Shown here: positions 1 through 9,131 of the stretch, piece after piece
Layout of the letters: each line of letters starts with the position of its first letter
How positions within the stretch are numbered: the first letter of the stretch is position 1
Assembly (NCBI GenBank): GCA_002256395.1
Contig: NKJG01000006.1
Span: 62,001 to 126,000 of the forward strand
Length of the DNA: 64,000 nucleotides
Reading direction: 5' to 3'
DNA from: Bacteroidetes bacterium B1(2017)
Lineage (GTDB): Bacteria > Bacteroidota > Bacteroidia > UKL13-3
Notes under the pieces: model-generated
Database searches by the model: none
Told to the model about the DNA's origin: nothing
Seen by the model: only the letters and a program-made list of their open reading frames with translations
Program-made: the position numbers and the translations under genes

Positions 1-1253
1 CGGCCTTGCAAGCCAATAAAGGAGCTGGTTACGTTCAAAATGATACCCTATACAAGTTATTGGATAATGGTACGGTTGAACTAAATATAGGCAAGCAATC
101 GGCCGATGGAATTTTTCCAACCTGTAAGAATACCATTATGGATATTTGGTTGCCCTTAATTGGGTACCTCACCTTTTTCTGTGGCTTATTAAATCTGCTC
201 AACGATTCTAATGCCATTGGAAAATTGGCGGGTGTAATGGCTCCCTTTTTCATGCGCATTTTTCCAGAATTGCCAAAAGGGCATCCTGCCTATGGCTTTA
301 TGACCATGAACTTTGCTGCAAATTTCTTAGGATTAGATAATGCTGCTACACCCTTTGGATTAAAGGCAATGGAAAGTATGCAGGAAGCAAATCCAACAAA
401 GGAAAAGGCCTCCAATAGCCAAATTATGTTTCTGTGTTTACACGCAGCTGGATTAACCTTAATTCCAACATCTATTATTGGGTATCGTGCTGCACAACAT
501 GCAAGCAACCCGGCAGATATTATGCTTCCAACAATTATTACTTCTTTTATTGGAACATTAGCTGCTTTGATATTTGTGAGTATTAAACAAAAAATCAATC
601 TTGTAAATTTGGTTGTGGTGGGTTTGGTGGCAGGTGTTTCGGCAATTATTGCACTTTTACTGGTATATATAAATAAGCTTGATGGAATTGAGAAATTTCA
701 TTTTACAGGTAATTTAAGCAACGGTGTTTTGCTATTTATTATCTTATTAATTGTAGTGTATTGCATTGCTCAGGAAAAAGTATTTAAAGCAAATAACACC
801 AACATATTTGATTCATTTGTTACAGGTGCAAAAGACGGATTTACTACTGGAGTGCGTGTTTTGCCTTATATGATTGCTATGTTGGTTGCATTAAGCATTT
901 TTAGAAATTCAACTCTTATGACCATCGTTATGAATGGGATTGGATCGGCACTAAGTATTTTTAATGTAGATCAACAAATAATTAATGCTATACCTGTTGC
1001 CATTATGCGTCCGTTTAGCGCGGGTGGTTCAAGAGGCTTTATGTTAGATGCTATGAAAACATATGGAGCAGATAGTTTAACGGGTCAATTATCGTGCTTA
1101 TTTCAAGGTGCGGCAGAAACCACTTTTTATGTAGTGGCTTTGTATTTTGGATCCGTAAATGTTAAAGATGCACGCTATACTTTAAGCATTATGTTGCTAG
1201 TGGATTTGGTATGCGTAATTAGCGGAATTTTTGTTTGCCAGTTATACTTTTAG
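1..1253 (+). CDS. SpmA/SpmB-like nucleoside-recognition membrane protein (5' partial)
   Basis: The reading frame is open to the left edge, so the start lies outside the window; the TTG near base 6 is not convincing because the frame continues upstream. About 415 residues are visible, with roughly eight to ten hydrophobic segments. The stretch around 'NFAANFLGLDNAATPFGLKAM' and the later 'AIMRPFSAGGSRGFMLDAM' are typical of the two nucleoside-recognition (Gate) domains of SpmA and SpmB, here fused in one chain as is usual in Bacteroidota. In spore formers SpmA/B affect spore core dehydration; in non-sporulating Bacteroidota the substrate is unknown, so transport is an inference. The stop overlaps the stop of the convergent LD-carboxypeptidase by a few bases. 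Confidence 0.85.
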   Translation, partial: ALQANKGAGYVQNDTLYKLLDNGTVELNIGKQSADGIFPTCKNTIMDIWLPLIGYLTFFCGLLNLLNDSNAIGKLAGVMAPFFMRIFPELPKGHPAYGFMTMNFAANFLGLDNAATPFGLKAMESMQEANPTKEKASNSQIMFLCLHAAGLTLIPTSIIGYRAAQHASNPADIMLPTIITSFIGTLAALIFVSIKQKINLVNLVVVGLVAGVSAIIALLLVYINKLDGIEKFHFTGNLSNGVLLFIILLIVVYCIAQEKVFKANNTNIFDSFVTGAKDGFTTGVRVLPYMIAMLVALSIFRNSTLMTIVMNGIGSALSIFNVDQQIINAIPVAIMRPFSAGGSRGFMLDAMKTYGADSLTGQLSCLFQGAAETTFYVVALYFGSVNVKDARYTLSIMLLVDLVCVISGIFVCQLYF

Positions 1254-2146
1254 CAAGGTTTAAGAACCAATTGCTTTCCAACTTTTAAATGGTACCTAGT
1301 TCCCATAACTAGGCTTAAATTTCGTGACTCGTGGCCAGCAGGCCAGCCAAAAATTACAGGGTATGAATACTCTTTTACGTTATCGGCAATAATTTCATAC
1401 GCGGTTTTTCCAAATGGAACGGTATTGTCCTTCATATCGCTCATATCGCCTATTACAAGAGCTTCTAGGTTCGATAACTTACCCGCACGTTTAAGACCTT
1501 GCATCATTCTATCAATATGGTATAAATACTCATCCAGGTCTTCTAAAAACAAAATTTTATGGTCGTAATTTGGGTCGCTGGCCGAACCTAAAATGGAATA
1601 TAAAACCGAAAGGTTGCCGCCAATTAAAGTACCTTCTGCATCGTCTTCTCGTAGGTTAAGCGGATGTTTTGGAATGTGTATTTCTTGAGGTCCTTCAAAC
1701 AATGTTTTTCTAAGATGTTCCAGACTTTCGGGATGAAGTTTGTCTTTTTGCCAATTGATTGGCATTGGTCCATGCAAACTAGAGTAACCTAGTTTCTTTT
1801 GAATATGTGCATGAAGAACGGTTATATCGCTATATCCAATAACCCATTTGGGTGTTTCAAGGAATAAATCAAAATCGAGGGCATCTACCATTCTAACGGT
1901 TCCATAGCCGCCTCTAGCGCAGAATATGGCTTTAATGCTTGGGTCGTTTAGCAAATCTTGAAACGTTTTGCTACGTATGTCATCTGAACCAGCGAATTGG
2001 TTTTCATCTAAAAAAAGGTTTTCAGGAATTATTACCTTCAGGCCCCAGCTTTCCAAAATTTGGATAGCTGGTTTCATTTCCTCTGAGCTAACTTTTCGGG
2101 CGGTAGCGGTAATAGCAACCTTATCTCCTTTTTTTAGTGAATCCAT
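1250..2146 (-). CDS. LD-carboxypeptidase (muramoyltetrapeptide carboxypeptidase, family S66)
   Basis: A 298-residue protein of normal length for serine peptidase family S66, which removes the terminal D-Ala from murein tetrapeptides during cell-wall recycling. The Ser-Glu-His triad can be placed: nucleophile Ser106 in 'IGYSDITVLH', Glu202 in 'LFLEDLDEYL' and His272 in 'GWPAGHE'. The N-terminal 'ARGGYGTVRMV' motif is also typical. No signal peptide is visible, which fits a cytoplasmic recycling enzyme. It starts at ATG 21 bases downstream of the mannose-1-phosphate guanylyltransferase stop on the same strand, so the two may be cotranscribed. Confidence 0.93.
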   Translation of the reverse strand: MDSLKKGDKVAITATARKVSSEEMKPAIQILESWGLKVIIPENLFLDENQFAGSDDIRSKTFQDLLNDPSIKAIFCARGGYGTVRMVDALDFDLFLETPKWVIGYSDITVLHAHIQKKLGYSSLHGPMPINWQKDKLHPESLEHLRKTLFEGPQEIHIPKHPLNLREDDAEGTLIGGNLSVLYSILGSASDPNYDHKILFLEDLDEYLYHIDRMMQGLKRAGKLSNLEALVIGDMSDMKDNTVPFGKTAYEIIADNVKEYSYPVIFGWPAGHESRNLSLVMGTRYHLKVGKQLVLKPC

Positions 2147-2167
2147 TGTTTGGGGTAGATTTAGTTC

Positions 2168-3262
2168 TTAGCTATACTTTTCGTTGAATTTTATTTTAAT
2201 ATCGGTAGCAACCTCTTTTACTTCTTGCTCTTTGTTTTTATCGCAAATAAGTAAAACATCTGGAGTGTCTACTACAATAAGGTCTTTAACGCTGTTTAAT
2301 ACAAAAATCTTATGAGCTGGTTTTAGGGAAGTATGCACCATACACCCAGAAGTATTGTAGAACATAATGTTCTTGCCCGTACTCACATTTTCGTTTTCGT
2401 CTTTATCTGAAATTTCATATAAAGAAGTCCAAGTGCCTAAGTCGCTCCAGCCAAAATCGCTTGGAATAACATACACATTATTGGCTTTTTCCATAATGCC
2501 ATAGTCAATTGAAATGCTACGAGTTTGTTCGTAAATTTCTTTTATGGCCACACTTTCATTATCGGTAAAATAGGAATCGAGTGCTTCGTTAAACATCGAA
2601 AATTGCTCGTTCAAATGTTCTTTAAAAGCAGCTTTAATACTAGAAATACTCCAAACAAAAATGCCTGCATTCCAGAGAAAATCGCCACTATCTAAAAAGG
2701 TTTTTGCTAGATCTGCAGTAGGTTTTTCGGTAAAGGTTTTTACCTTATGAATTTCATCCACTTCGTTTCCATCGTGGTATTGAATATAGCCATAGCCCGT
2801 ATCAGGTCTACTTGGTCTGATGCCCAAAGTAACCAAGGCAGGGTTTTTTCTGGCGAATTCAAGGGCAATATTTACTTTTTCAAGGAAGCCAGGTTCGTCT
2901 AAAATTAAATGGTCGCTTGGAGCCACAATACAAACCGCATGGGTATTAATTTTACTAATTTTTCCGCAGGCATAAGCAATACAAGCAGCGGTGTTCTTAC
3001 CAATTGGTTCGCCCAAAATCTGTTGATCACCAATTCCTTTGAGTTGTTCTTTTACCAATCCCACGTATGCCTCATTGGTTACAATGTAAATATTTTCGGC
3101 AAGAAAGCTTTTGAGAAAACGCTTATAAGTCTGTTGTAATAAGGAAGTTCCCGTTCCTAAAATGTCTAAAAATTGCTTCGGAAAATTAGTTCTGCTACTA
3201 GGCCAAAATCTACTTCCTACTCCACCTGCCATGATGATGGCATAATTGTTTTTGTTTTGCAT
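2168..3262 (-). CDS. manC: Mannose-1-phosphate guanylyltransferase
   Basis: Makes GDP-mannose from mannose-1-phosphate and GTP for surface polysaccharide and glycoconjugate synthesis. The N-terminal nucleotidyltransferase signature 'IIMAGGVGSRFWPSSR' followed by 'FPKQFLDILG' is clear, as are 'TFTEKP' and 'FLWNAGIFVW'. At about 364 residues it contains only the transferase part and lacks the C-terminal cupin isomerase domain of bifunctional ManC proteins. I chose the ATG at 3262; an in-frame TTG at 3283 would add seven residues rich in Arg/Lys and is less likely. It leads a probable two-gene unit with the LD-carboxypeptidase and is divergent from recQ. Confidence 0.92.
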   Translation of the reverse strand: MQNKNNYAIIMAGGVGSRFWPSSRTNFPKQFLDILGTGTSLLQQTYKRFLKSFLAENIYIVTNEAYVGLVKEQLKGIGDQQILGEPIGKNTAACIAYACGKISKINTHAVCIVAPSDHLILDEPGFLEKVNIALEFARKNPALVTLGIRPSRPDTGYGYIQYHDGNEVDEIHKVKTFTEKPTADLAKTFLDSGDFLWNAGIFVWSISSIKAAFKEHLNEQFSMFNEALDSYFTDNESVAIKEIYEQTRSISIDYGIMEKANNVYVIPSDFGWSDLGTWTSLYEISDKDENENVSTGKNIMFYNTSGCMVHTSLKPAHKIFVLNSVKDLIVVDTPDVLLICDKNKEQEVKEVATDIKIKFNEKYS

Positions 3263-3394
3263 TTTGTTTTTCGTTCGTGGCAAACACAGTTTGCCTAAAA
3301 TCTATTGCAAATAAATAAAGTTTTTCGGCTATTTAGTTTTAATTACCCGAAATTTTATGTTAAATTAGCCTACTTTTTCTAAAAAATCAGCGAT

Positions 3395-5614
3395 ATGGCG
3401 GCAGCGAAACGTGTAAAAGAAACATCAACGGGTACTACACCCGATCTGAAAGAAGCATTAAGGAATTATTTTGGGTTTGATAGTTTCAAAGGGGAGCAGG
3501 AGGAAATTATCCATAATCTCTTGAGTGGCAATGATACATTTGTGATCATGCCAACAGGAGGGGGAAAATCTGTTTGTTACCAATTACCAGCTTTGATAAT
3601 GCCAGGTACGGCAATTATTATTTCTCCTCTAATTGCCTTAATGAAGAACCAGGTGGATGCCATTCGTTCTTTATCCCATGAGAGTGTTGCCCATTTTTTA
3701 AATTCATCCTTAAATAAAGGTGAAATCACTGCTGTAAAGAAAGATATCAATGCGGGTCAAACAAAAATGCTTTATATAGCTCCCGAAACCTTAAAGAAAG
3801 ACGAAACGATAGAATTCTTAAAAACCATAGATATTTCATTTGTAGCGGTTGACGAGGCGCATTGTATTTCTGAGTGGGGACATGATTTTAGGCCAGAATA
3901 TCGCCGAATTAAGCAAATGGTGAAGGAAATTAAGGATGTTCCTATGATTGCCCTAACCGCCACGGCAACGCCAAAGGTTCAAAGCGATATTATTAAAAAT
4001 TTGCAAATGACCGAGGCGGTGGTGTATAAATCCTCGTTTAACCGTTCAAATTTATATTACGAGGTACGTTCAAAAGGTAAAAAGGGTGAGGCAATAAAAG
4101 AAATAGTTTCCTTTATTAAAGCTCGCCCAAATAAAACGGGTATTATTTACTGTTTGAGCCGCAAACGTGTGGATGAAATTTCTGGAATTTTGCAGGCTAA
4201 TGGAATTAAAGCACTTGCCTACCATGCGGGTTTAGATGCCAAGGTACGCGCCGACCATCAGGATAAGTTTTTGATGGAAGATGCGGATGTTATTGTTGCC
4301 ACCATTGCTTTTGGTATGGGTATAGACAAGCCAGATGTTAGGTTTGTGATTCACTATGATATTCCTAAAAGTATTGAAGGGTATTACCAAGAAACTGGTC
4401 GTGGCGGGCGTGATGGACTGGAAGGCGAATGTATTTTATTTTACAACCCAGCGGATATTGAGAAGTTAGAAAAGTTTTTAAAAGACAAACCTGTTGCCGA
4501 ACGTGAAATAGGGGAGTTGCTTATATTTGAAACCGAAGCATTTGCAGAGTCGGCGGCTTGTAGACGTAAGTTTTTATTACACTATTTTGGAGAAGAGTTT
4601 CCTGAAAAAGATTGTAATAAAATGTGTGATAATTGCCGTCACCCTAAAGAAAAGGTAGATGGTAAAGAGGCTGCTATTGCTGCCCTTAAGATGATTAAAG
4701 AAATTAAGGGTAAATACAACCTGAAACATTGTGTAGATATTTTAATTGGAAGCAAAACCCATGAGGTAGCCATGAGTGGCCATCATGAGTTAAGTAGCTT
4801 TGGGGTAGGAAAAGATAAGGACGAGAACTATTGGAAATCGGTAATTAGGCAATTATTGCTTAGAGGCATGGTTACCAAAAATATTGAGAACTACGGCTTA
4901 ATATCTATCAACGATGTTGGAGAGGCCTATCTTAAAAAACCTATTGCCTTTGAAATGGCCGTTGATCGTAAGTTTGAGCGCTTTACCGATACCGACGAAG
5001 ACGATAGCCAAGTGGAGGCAGTTTACGATGAGGTATTGTTTAGCATCCTAAAAGATTTATGTAAAAAGGTTGCTAAGGCTAAAAACCTGCCTCCATACAT
5101 TGTTTTTCAGGAGCCTTCACTTCAAGAAATGGCATTTAAATATCCTATAACAATGGAGGAACTCTCCAAAATTACGGGTGTAAGTGCTGGTAAGGCTCAA
5201 AAATTTGGAAAAGAGTTTTTGGGAGTGATAGAAAAATATGTTACCGAAAACAATATTGAACGCACCGAGGATGTCACCATTAAATCGGTAGTTAATAAAT
5301 CGGCTAGAAAGATTGCCATTATTACCAATATTGATAAACGAGTTTCATTGGATGATATCGCCCGCGGCCAAGGAATTAAGAAAGAGGAATTGCTTGAGGA
5401 GATTGAAAATATTGTGAATAGCGGCACCAAGCTAAACCTAAGCAGGTATGTTCATGAGGTAACAGAGGAAGATATTGTTGAAGAGGTAATGGATTTCTTC
5501 CGTAAAACAAATGACAATGTTTTGGAGGCTGCCATGAAAGAATATGGCGAAGAATTTAGTAAAGATGATATTCACCTTTTGCATATTCATTTCGTTAGCG
5601 AGATGGCAAATTAA
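3395..5614 (+). CDS. recQ: ATP-dependent DNA helicase RecQ
   Basis: A 739-residue superfamily 2 3'-5' DNA helicase used in recombination and replication-fork repair. Walker A 'MPTGGGKSVCYQ' has Lys58, the DEAH box is at 153-156 ('VDEAHCISEWGHDFRPEY'), and motif VI is 'YYQETGRGGRDG'. The RecQ zinc-binding region follows with Cys residues in 'SAACRRKFLLHYFGE' and 'CNKMCDNC'. A winged-helix RQC region and an HRDC-like segment come next ('LPPYIVFQEPSLQEMA'). About 130 extra C-terminal residues make it longer than E. coli RecQ, as is common in Bacteroidota. Starts at ATG, monocistronic by appearance. Confidence 0.96.
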   Translation: MAAAKRVKETSTGTTPDLKEALRNYFGFDSFKGEQEEIIHNLLSGNDTFVIMPTGGGKSVCYQLPALIMPGTAIIISPLIALMKNQVDAIRSLSHESVAHFLNSSLNKGEITAVKKDINAGQTKMLYIAPETLKKDETIEFLKTIDISFVAVDEAHCISEWGHDFRPEYRRIKQMVKEIKDVPMIALTATATPKVQSDIIKNLQMTEAVVYKSSFNRSNLYYEVRSKGKKGEAIKEIVSFIKARPNKTGIIYCLSRKRVDEISGILQANGIKALAYHAGLDAKVRADHQDKFLMEDADVIVATIAFGMGIDKPDVRFVIHYDIPKSIEGYYQETGRGGRDGLEGECILFYNPADIEKLEKFLKDKPVAEREIGELLIFETEAFAESAACRRKFLLHYFGEEFPEKDCNKMCDNCRHPKEKVDGKEAAIAALKMIKEIKGKYNLKHCVDILIGSKTHEVAMSGHHELSSFGVGKDKDENYWKSVIRQLLLRGMVTKNIENYGLISINDVGEAYLKKPIAFEMAVDRKFERFTDTDEDDSQVEAVYDEVLFSILKDLCKKVAKAKNLPPYIVFQEPSLQEMAFKYPITMEELSKITGVSAGKAQKFGKEFLGVIEKYVTENNIERTEDVTIKSVVNKSARKIAIITNIDKRVSLDDIARGQGIKKEELLEEIENIVNSGTKLNLSRYVHEVTEEDIVEEVMDFFRKTNDNVLEAAMKEYGEEFSKDDIHLLHIHFVSEMAN

Positions 5615-5629
5615 AAAAGGTGTAATTTT

Positions 5630-5637
5630 TACCTTTG
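5630..5637 (+). promoter_or_regulatory. Candidate -7 promoter element TACCTTTG upstream of kup
   Basis: The octamer TACCTTTG matches the Bacteroidota sigma-ABfr -7 consensus TAnnTTTG exactly and lies about 48 bases before the GTG start of the KUP gene. No convincing TTTG -33 box is visible 19-21 bases upstream, so this is only a candidate. Confidence 0.35.
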
Positions 5638-5684
5638 CAATTTAAATGCTATTGATACATTTGTACACACTTTAAAAACTTTCT

Positions 5685-7682
5685 GTGAGTACTCAACACA
5701 AAAATGGCCACGGCCATATAGATTCTTTAACTATTGGTGGTCTAGTAATTGCTCTTGGAATTATCTATGGCGACATTGGAACATCTCCACTATATGTTTT
5801 AAAAGCCATAATTGGCGACAAAATCATAACCAAAGAACTAATTTATGGTGGGTTAAGTTGTATTTTTTGGACCCTAACTCTTCAAACAACGGTTAAGTAC
5901 GTTATTATCACTCTTCGAGCAGATAATAATGGGGAGGGTGGCATTTTTTCTCTTTATGCGTTAGTTAAGAGGAGGAGGCCTCATTTAATTTTTCCGGCCA
6001 TTGTTGGGGGCTGTGCCTTATTAGCCGATGGTGTTATTACTCCACCCATTTCGGTGGCTTCGGCGGTAGAGGGTTTGCGAATTATTAGACCCGATATTCA
6101 TACTGTTCCTATTGTATTATTTATTATTACCCTTTTGTTCTTGGTTCAAAGAGGTGGAACAAGCTTGGTAGGTAAAGCCTTTGGACCAATAATGTTTATT
6201 TGGTTTGGAATGTTAGCTGTATTAGGTATTCAAAATATACCTCACCATGTAGATGTATTAAATTGCTTAAAGCCATATTACGCCTATAATTTATTAGTAA
6301 ACTATCCGCAAGGATTTTGGATCCTAGGTGCCGTTTTCCTATGTACTACTGGAGCAGAAGCTTTATATTCAGATTTAGGACATTGCGGTAGAAAGAATAT
6401 TCGTATCAGCTGGATTTTTGTGAAATCGTGTTTGATGCTGAACTATTTTGGGCAAGGTGCACAAATGCTTACCATGGAAGGTAAATATTTAGGAAGTGTA
6501 AATCCGTTTTATTCATTAATGACGCCAGAGTTTTTACCTTATGGAATTGTGGTGGCTACCTTGGCTGCTATTATTGCTAGCCAGGCTTTAATTAGCGGTT
6601 CGTTTACCTTAATTTCTGAAGCGGTGCGATTAAATGTATGGCCAAAGGTTGCGGTTAAATATCCTTCCGATTTAAAAGGACAATTATATGTTCCTAGCGC
6701 CAACTGGATACTTTGGGCAGGTTGTATGTGGGTAGTAATATATTTTAGAGAATCATCAAACATGGAGGCAGCATATGGTTTGGCTATTACCATTGCCATG
6801 TTGTCTACCACTTTCTTGTTATCTAATTACTTGCTGAACCTAAAGGTAAATAAGTTTTTAGTTGCTACATTATTATTGGTATATATTACCATTGAAGGAT
6901 CTTTCTTGGTTGCCAATTTATTAAAATTTGAGCATGGGGGTTGGTTCAGCTTACTACTTAGTAGCTTCTTTATTTTTGTGATGTGGATTTGGTTCAAAGG
7001 ACGTAAAATTAAGAACCGCTTAACAGAATTTGTGTCACTAAAAACCTATATCCCCGTTCTAAAACAACTAAGTGAAGACAATACCATTTCTAAATATTCC
7101 ACTCACCTAGTTTATTTAACCAGCGCCGATACTCTGTTTGAAGTAGAATCAAAAGTGATGTATTCTATTTTGCAAAAACGCCCTAAGCGCGCCGATATTT
7201 ATTGGTTTGTGCATATAAACGTAGATGAAAAACCCTATACCATGGAGTATAAGGTAGAGCATATTGTACCGAATGATATTATTAAAATAGATTTTAGATT
7301 GGGCTTTAGAATAGAGCAAAAAATAAATTTCTATTTTAGAAAAGTGGTAGAAGAACTTGTTAAAAACAAGGAAGTGGATGTAACGTCGCGCTATACTTCT
7401 TTGAGAGAACAAAACATTACAGGCGATTTTCGCTTTGTTGTGTTAAAGCGTCACCTCTCACATGAAAATGAATTGAGTGGGTATGAGCGTTGGATTATGG
7501 ACGCTTACTTTACCTTAGATAGGTTAAGTTTAAGCGAAGAAAAAGCTTTTGGATTAGATACCTCTTCTGTTACCGTTGAGAAAGTTCCTTTGGTTATTTC
7601 GCCCATGAAGGAGTTCAAATTAAAGCGCGTATTTGATGAGGCATTTCATCAATATGAACCCAAAGTGGAACCTGCCGAATAG
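5685..7682 (+). CDS. kup: KUP-family potassium uptake transporter
   Basis: A 665-residue inner-membrane K+ transporter (KUP/HAK/KT family, K+/H+ symport). The diagnostic N-terminal motif 'GIIYGDIGTSPLYVLKAI' is present, followed by 'DNNGEGGIFSLYALVKRRR' and 'LLADGVITPPISVASAVEGL'. About twelve hydrophobic segments occupy the first 440 residues, then a soluble C-terminal domain of about 220 residues typical of the family. The start is GTG at 5685, just before 'STQHKNGHGHIDSLTIGG'; no earlier in-frame ATG exists. A TAnnTTTG promoter-like element lies upstream. Confidence 0.95.
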   Translation: MSTQHKNGHGHIDSLTIGGLVIALGIIYGDIGTSPLYVLKAIIGDKIITKELIYGGLSCIFWTLTLQTTVKYVIITLRADNNGEGGIFSLYALVKRRRPHLIFPAIVGGCALLADGVITPPISVASAVEGLRIIRPDIHTVPIVLFIITLLFLVQRGGTSLVGKAFGPIMFIWFGMLAVLGIQNIPHHVDVLNCLKPYYAYNLLVNYPQGFWILGAVFLCTTGAEALYSDLGHCGRKNIRISWIFVKSCLMLNYFGQGAQMLTMEGKYLGSVNPFYSLMTPEFLPYGIVVATLAAIIASQALISGSFTLISEAVRLNVWPKVAVKYPSDLKGQLYVPSANWILWAGCMWVVIYFRESSNMEAAYGLAITIAMLSTTFLLSNYLLNLKVNKFLVATLLLVYITIEGSFLVANLLKFEHGGWFSLLLSSFFIFVMWIWFKGRKIKNRLTEFVSLKTYIPVLKQLSEDNTISKYSTHLVYLTSADTLFEVESKVMYSILQKRPKRADIYWFVHINVDEKPYTMEYKVEHIVPNDIIKIDFRLGFRIEQKINFYFRKVVEELVKNKEVDVTSRYTSLREQNITGDFRFVVLKRHLSHENELSGYERWIMDAYFTLDRLSLSEEKAFGLDTSSVTVEKVPLVISPMKEFKLKRVFDEAFHQYEPKVEPAE

Positions 7683-7700
7683 GAAACAAACGGTTTTTAC

Positions 7701-8495
7701 TTAGGCTTTCTTTAATACGTAATAACAAGTAGTAGTTACAAAATCTCTGATCCAAGGTAAGGCCGAAATAAAGCCAAATTGTTTCTTTGGTGTTGCACCA
7801 AACTTGTATTTGTAACTCGGATTTATTAGGTAAAATTCTCTTTGGGCAATTTTAAATCCAGCAGCTTTTGTAATTCGTTCGAACCTATTAATGCTAATTT
7901 GAGTTTCCTTTACTTCAAGCGTATCTACAATTCTTCCTTCAATTTCGCCAAAGGCTTTCATAATGCCTCTGTAAATTGGTGTTGGCAGAATATGGAAATA
8001 CGGAAGCTTTTCTAAAAACTTACTATCTAAACTTTGTTGGTGACCGCCATAAGGCATAAACCAAGGTGGGAAGGCAAAAAAGATTACCCCATTTGGCTTC
8101 AAGAAATTGATAATATGTTGTACAAATTTATCTTGGCCATGTATGTGTTCAATGGTGTCTTTTAAAAGAATGATGTCAAATTTTTCTTGAAGGTCTTTGT
8201 CGGGATTAATATCGTAAACGTTTTTATTGATAATAGAAACAGAACCTTGGGCAATTTCTTCCTTTAAAAATTCTTTGGCAATTTGGCTGGCATGATCCAA
8301 TAATTCAATACCCGTTACTTGGCAACCTTTACTGGCAAAGGCCTTGCAAATACCGCCATAGCCACTTCCAACTTCTAAGAAGCGCATGCCTTTTTCTATT
8401 TTCTTTTCGCGTTCAATAAAAGGAATAATAAACTCTAGCGTGGTATCTAGTTGTTGTTGGTAATATCTGTTATGGTCGCCTTGTAGTTCTATCAT
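7701..8495 (-). CDS. Class I SAM-dependent methyltransferase
   Basis: A 264-residue methyltransferase with the SAM-binding motif I 'MRFLEVGSGYGGICKAFASK' at about residues 38-57, the acidic residue ending strand 2 in 'VTGIEL', and 'FDIILLKDTIEHIHGQ' as the motif IV region. This layout is seen in enzymes acting on lipids, quinones or small molecules, but the substrate cannot be read from the sequence. It converges on kup, with 18 bases between stops. The 160 bases upstream, before the divergent Rieske gene, contain no convincing additional gene. Confidence 0.85.
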   Translation of the reverse strand: MIELQGDHNRYYQQQLDTTLEFIIPFIEREKKIEKGMRFLEVGSGYGGICKAFASKGCQVTGIELLDHASQIAKEFLKEEIAQGSVSIINKNVYDINPDKDLQEKFDIILLKDTIEHIHGQDKFVQHIINFLKPNGVIFFAFPPWFMPYGGHQQSLDSKFLEKLPYFHILPTPIYRGIMKAFGEIEGRIVDTLEVKETQISINRFERITKAAGFKIAQREFYLINPSYKYKFGATPKKQFGFISALPWIRDFVTTTCYYVLKKA

Positions 8496-8655
8496 AATTA
8501 AAAATGCTTGCGGCGAAAATAGGGAATTTCTGCTTTACTCGTTTTAGTTATTAATTGGTAAACCGGCCCATTTAATGTAAGTTTTTTGTTATAAACAAAA
8601 CGCAGGCATAAATATTCAAGGTAGATTCCGTTAGGTTGCCATAAGAATAAAGAGT

Positions 8656-9063
8656 ATGAAGCGTAGAGAATTTTTATCAAGTATTGGCGTGGGAGCAGCG
8701 TTTGCTCTGACTGCCTCGTGTTTAGGTTCGTGCAAAAAAACCGATACCCCTGCCTCGGTAGATTTTACTATTGATTTAACAAATTCGGCTTACACGGCTT
8801 TAAAAACAAATGGTGGTTATATTATAAAAGATTCGGTAGTAATTGCTAAAACCACTGCTGGCGCATACGCTGCCGCTACGGTTATTTGTAGTCACGAAGG
8901 CCAACAAAAAATATATTATAATAAGAGTGTGAACCAGTGGAATTGTTCTGCCCATGGAGCAGCCTTTTCAATGGATGGAAGTGGCCTAAATGGAAATGGA
9001 AAAAACGGATTAACAATTTATAAAACCACCTTAACAGGCAATAGCCTAAGAGTTTATTCCTAA
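8656..9063 (+). CDS. Rieske [2Fe-2S] domain lipoprotein
   Basis: A small (135-residue) exported iron-sulfur protein. The N-terminus has a twin-arginine-like 'KRREFLSSIGVGAAFAL' followed by a Cys-containing lipobox 'CLGSC' near residue 26, so a Tat-exported lipoprotein is likely; this fits a cofactor that is folded before export. The Rieske ligands are C78-S-H80 and C97-x2-H100 ('ICSHEG' and 'NCSAHGAAF'). There is no partner oxygenase or cytochrome bc gene nearby, so its redox partner is unknown. A hairpin follows the stop at 9094-9122, and the convergent neighbour is an outer-membrane porin. Confidence 0.88.
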   Translation: MKRREFLSSIGVGAAFALTASCLGSCKKTDTPASVDFTIDLTNSAYTALKTNGGYIIKDSVVIAKTTAGAYAAATVICSHEGQQKIYYNKSVNQWNCSAHGAAFSMDGSGLNGNGKNGLTIYKTTLTGNSLRVYS

Positions 9064-9093
9064 GAAAAACAAAATTTTAAACCAGCAAAGCAG

Positions 9094-9122
9094 CGCACTG
9101 TTTTCGTAAGGGAGGCAGTGCG
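9094..9122. other. Hairpin between convergent genes
   Basis: Perfect 7-bp inverted repeat (cgcactg ... cagtgcg) with a 15-base loop, between the Rieske gene and the convergent porin gene. It could terminate both transcripts, but there is no clear T-tract on either side, so it is recorded as a hairpin only. Confidence 0.45.
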
Positions 9123-9131
9123 TTCACAAGT

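Noticed and set aside
8498-8680. 60-residue minus-strand ORF upstream of the methyltransferase
   Set aside because: It overlaps the start of the Rieske gene, has no family resemblance and no coding features.
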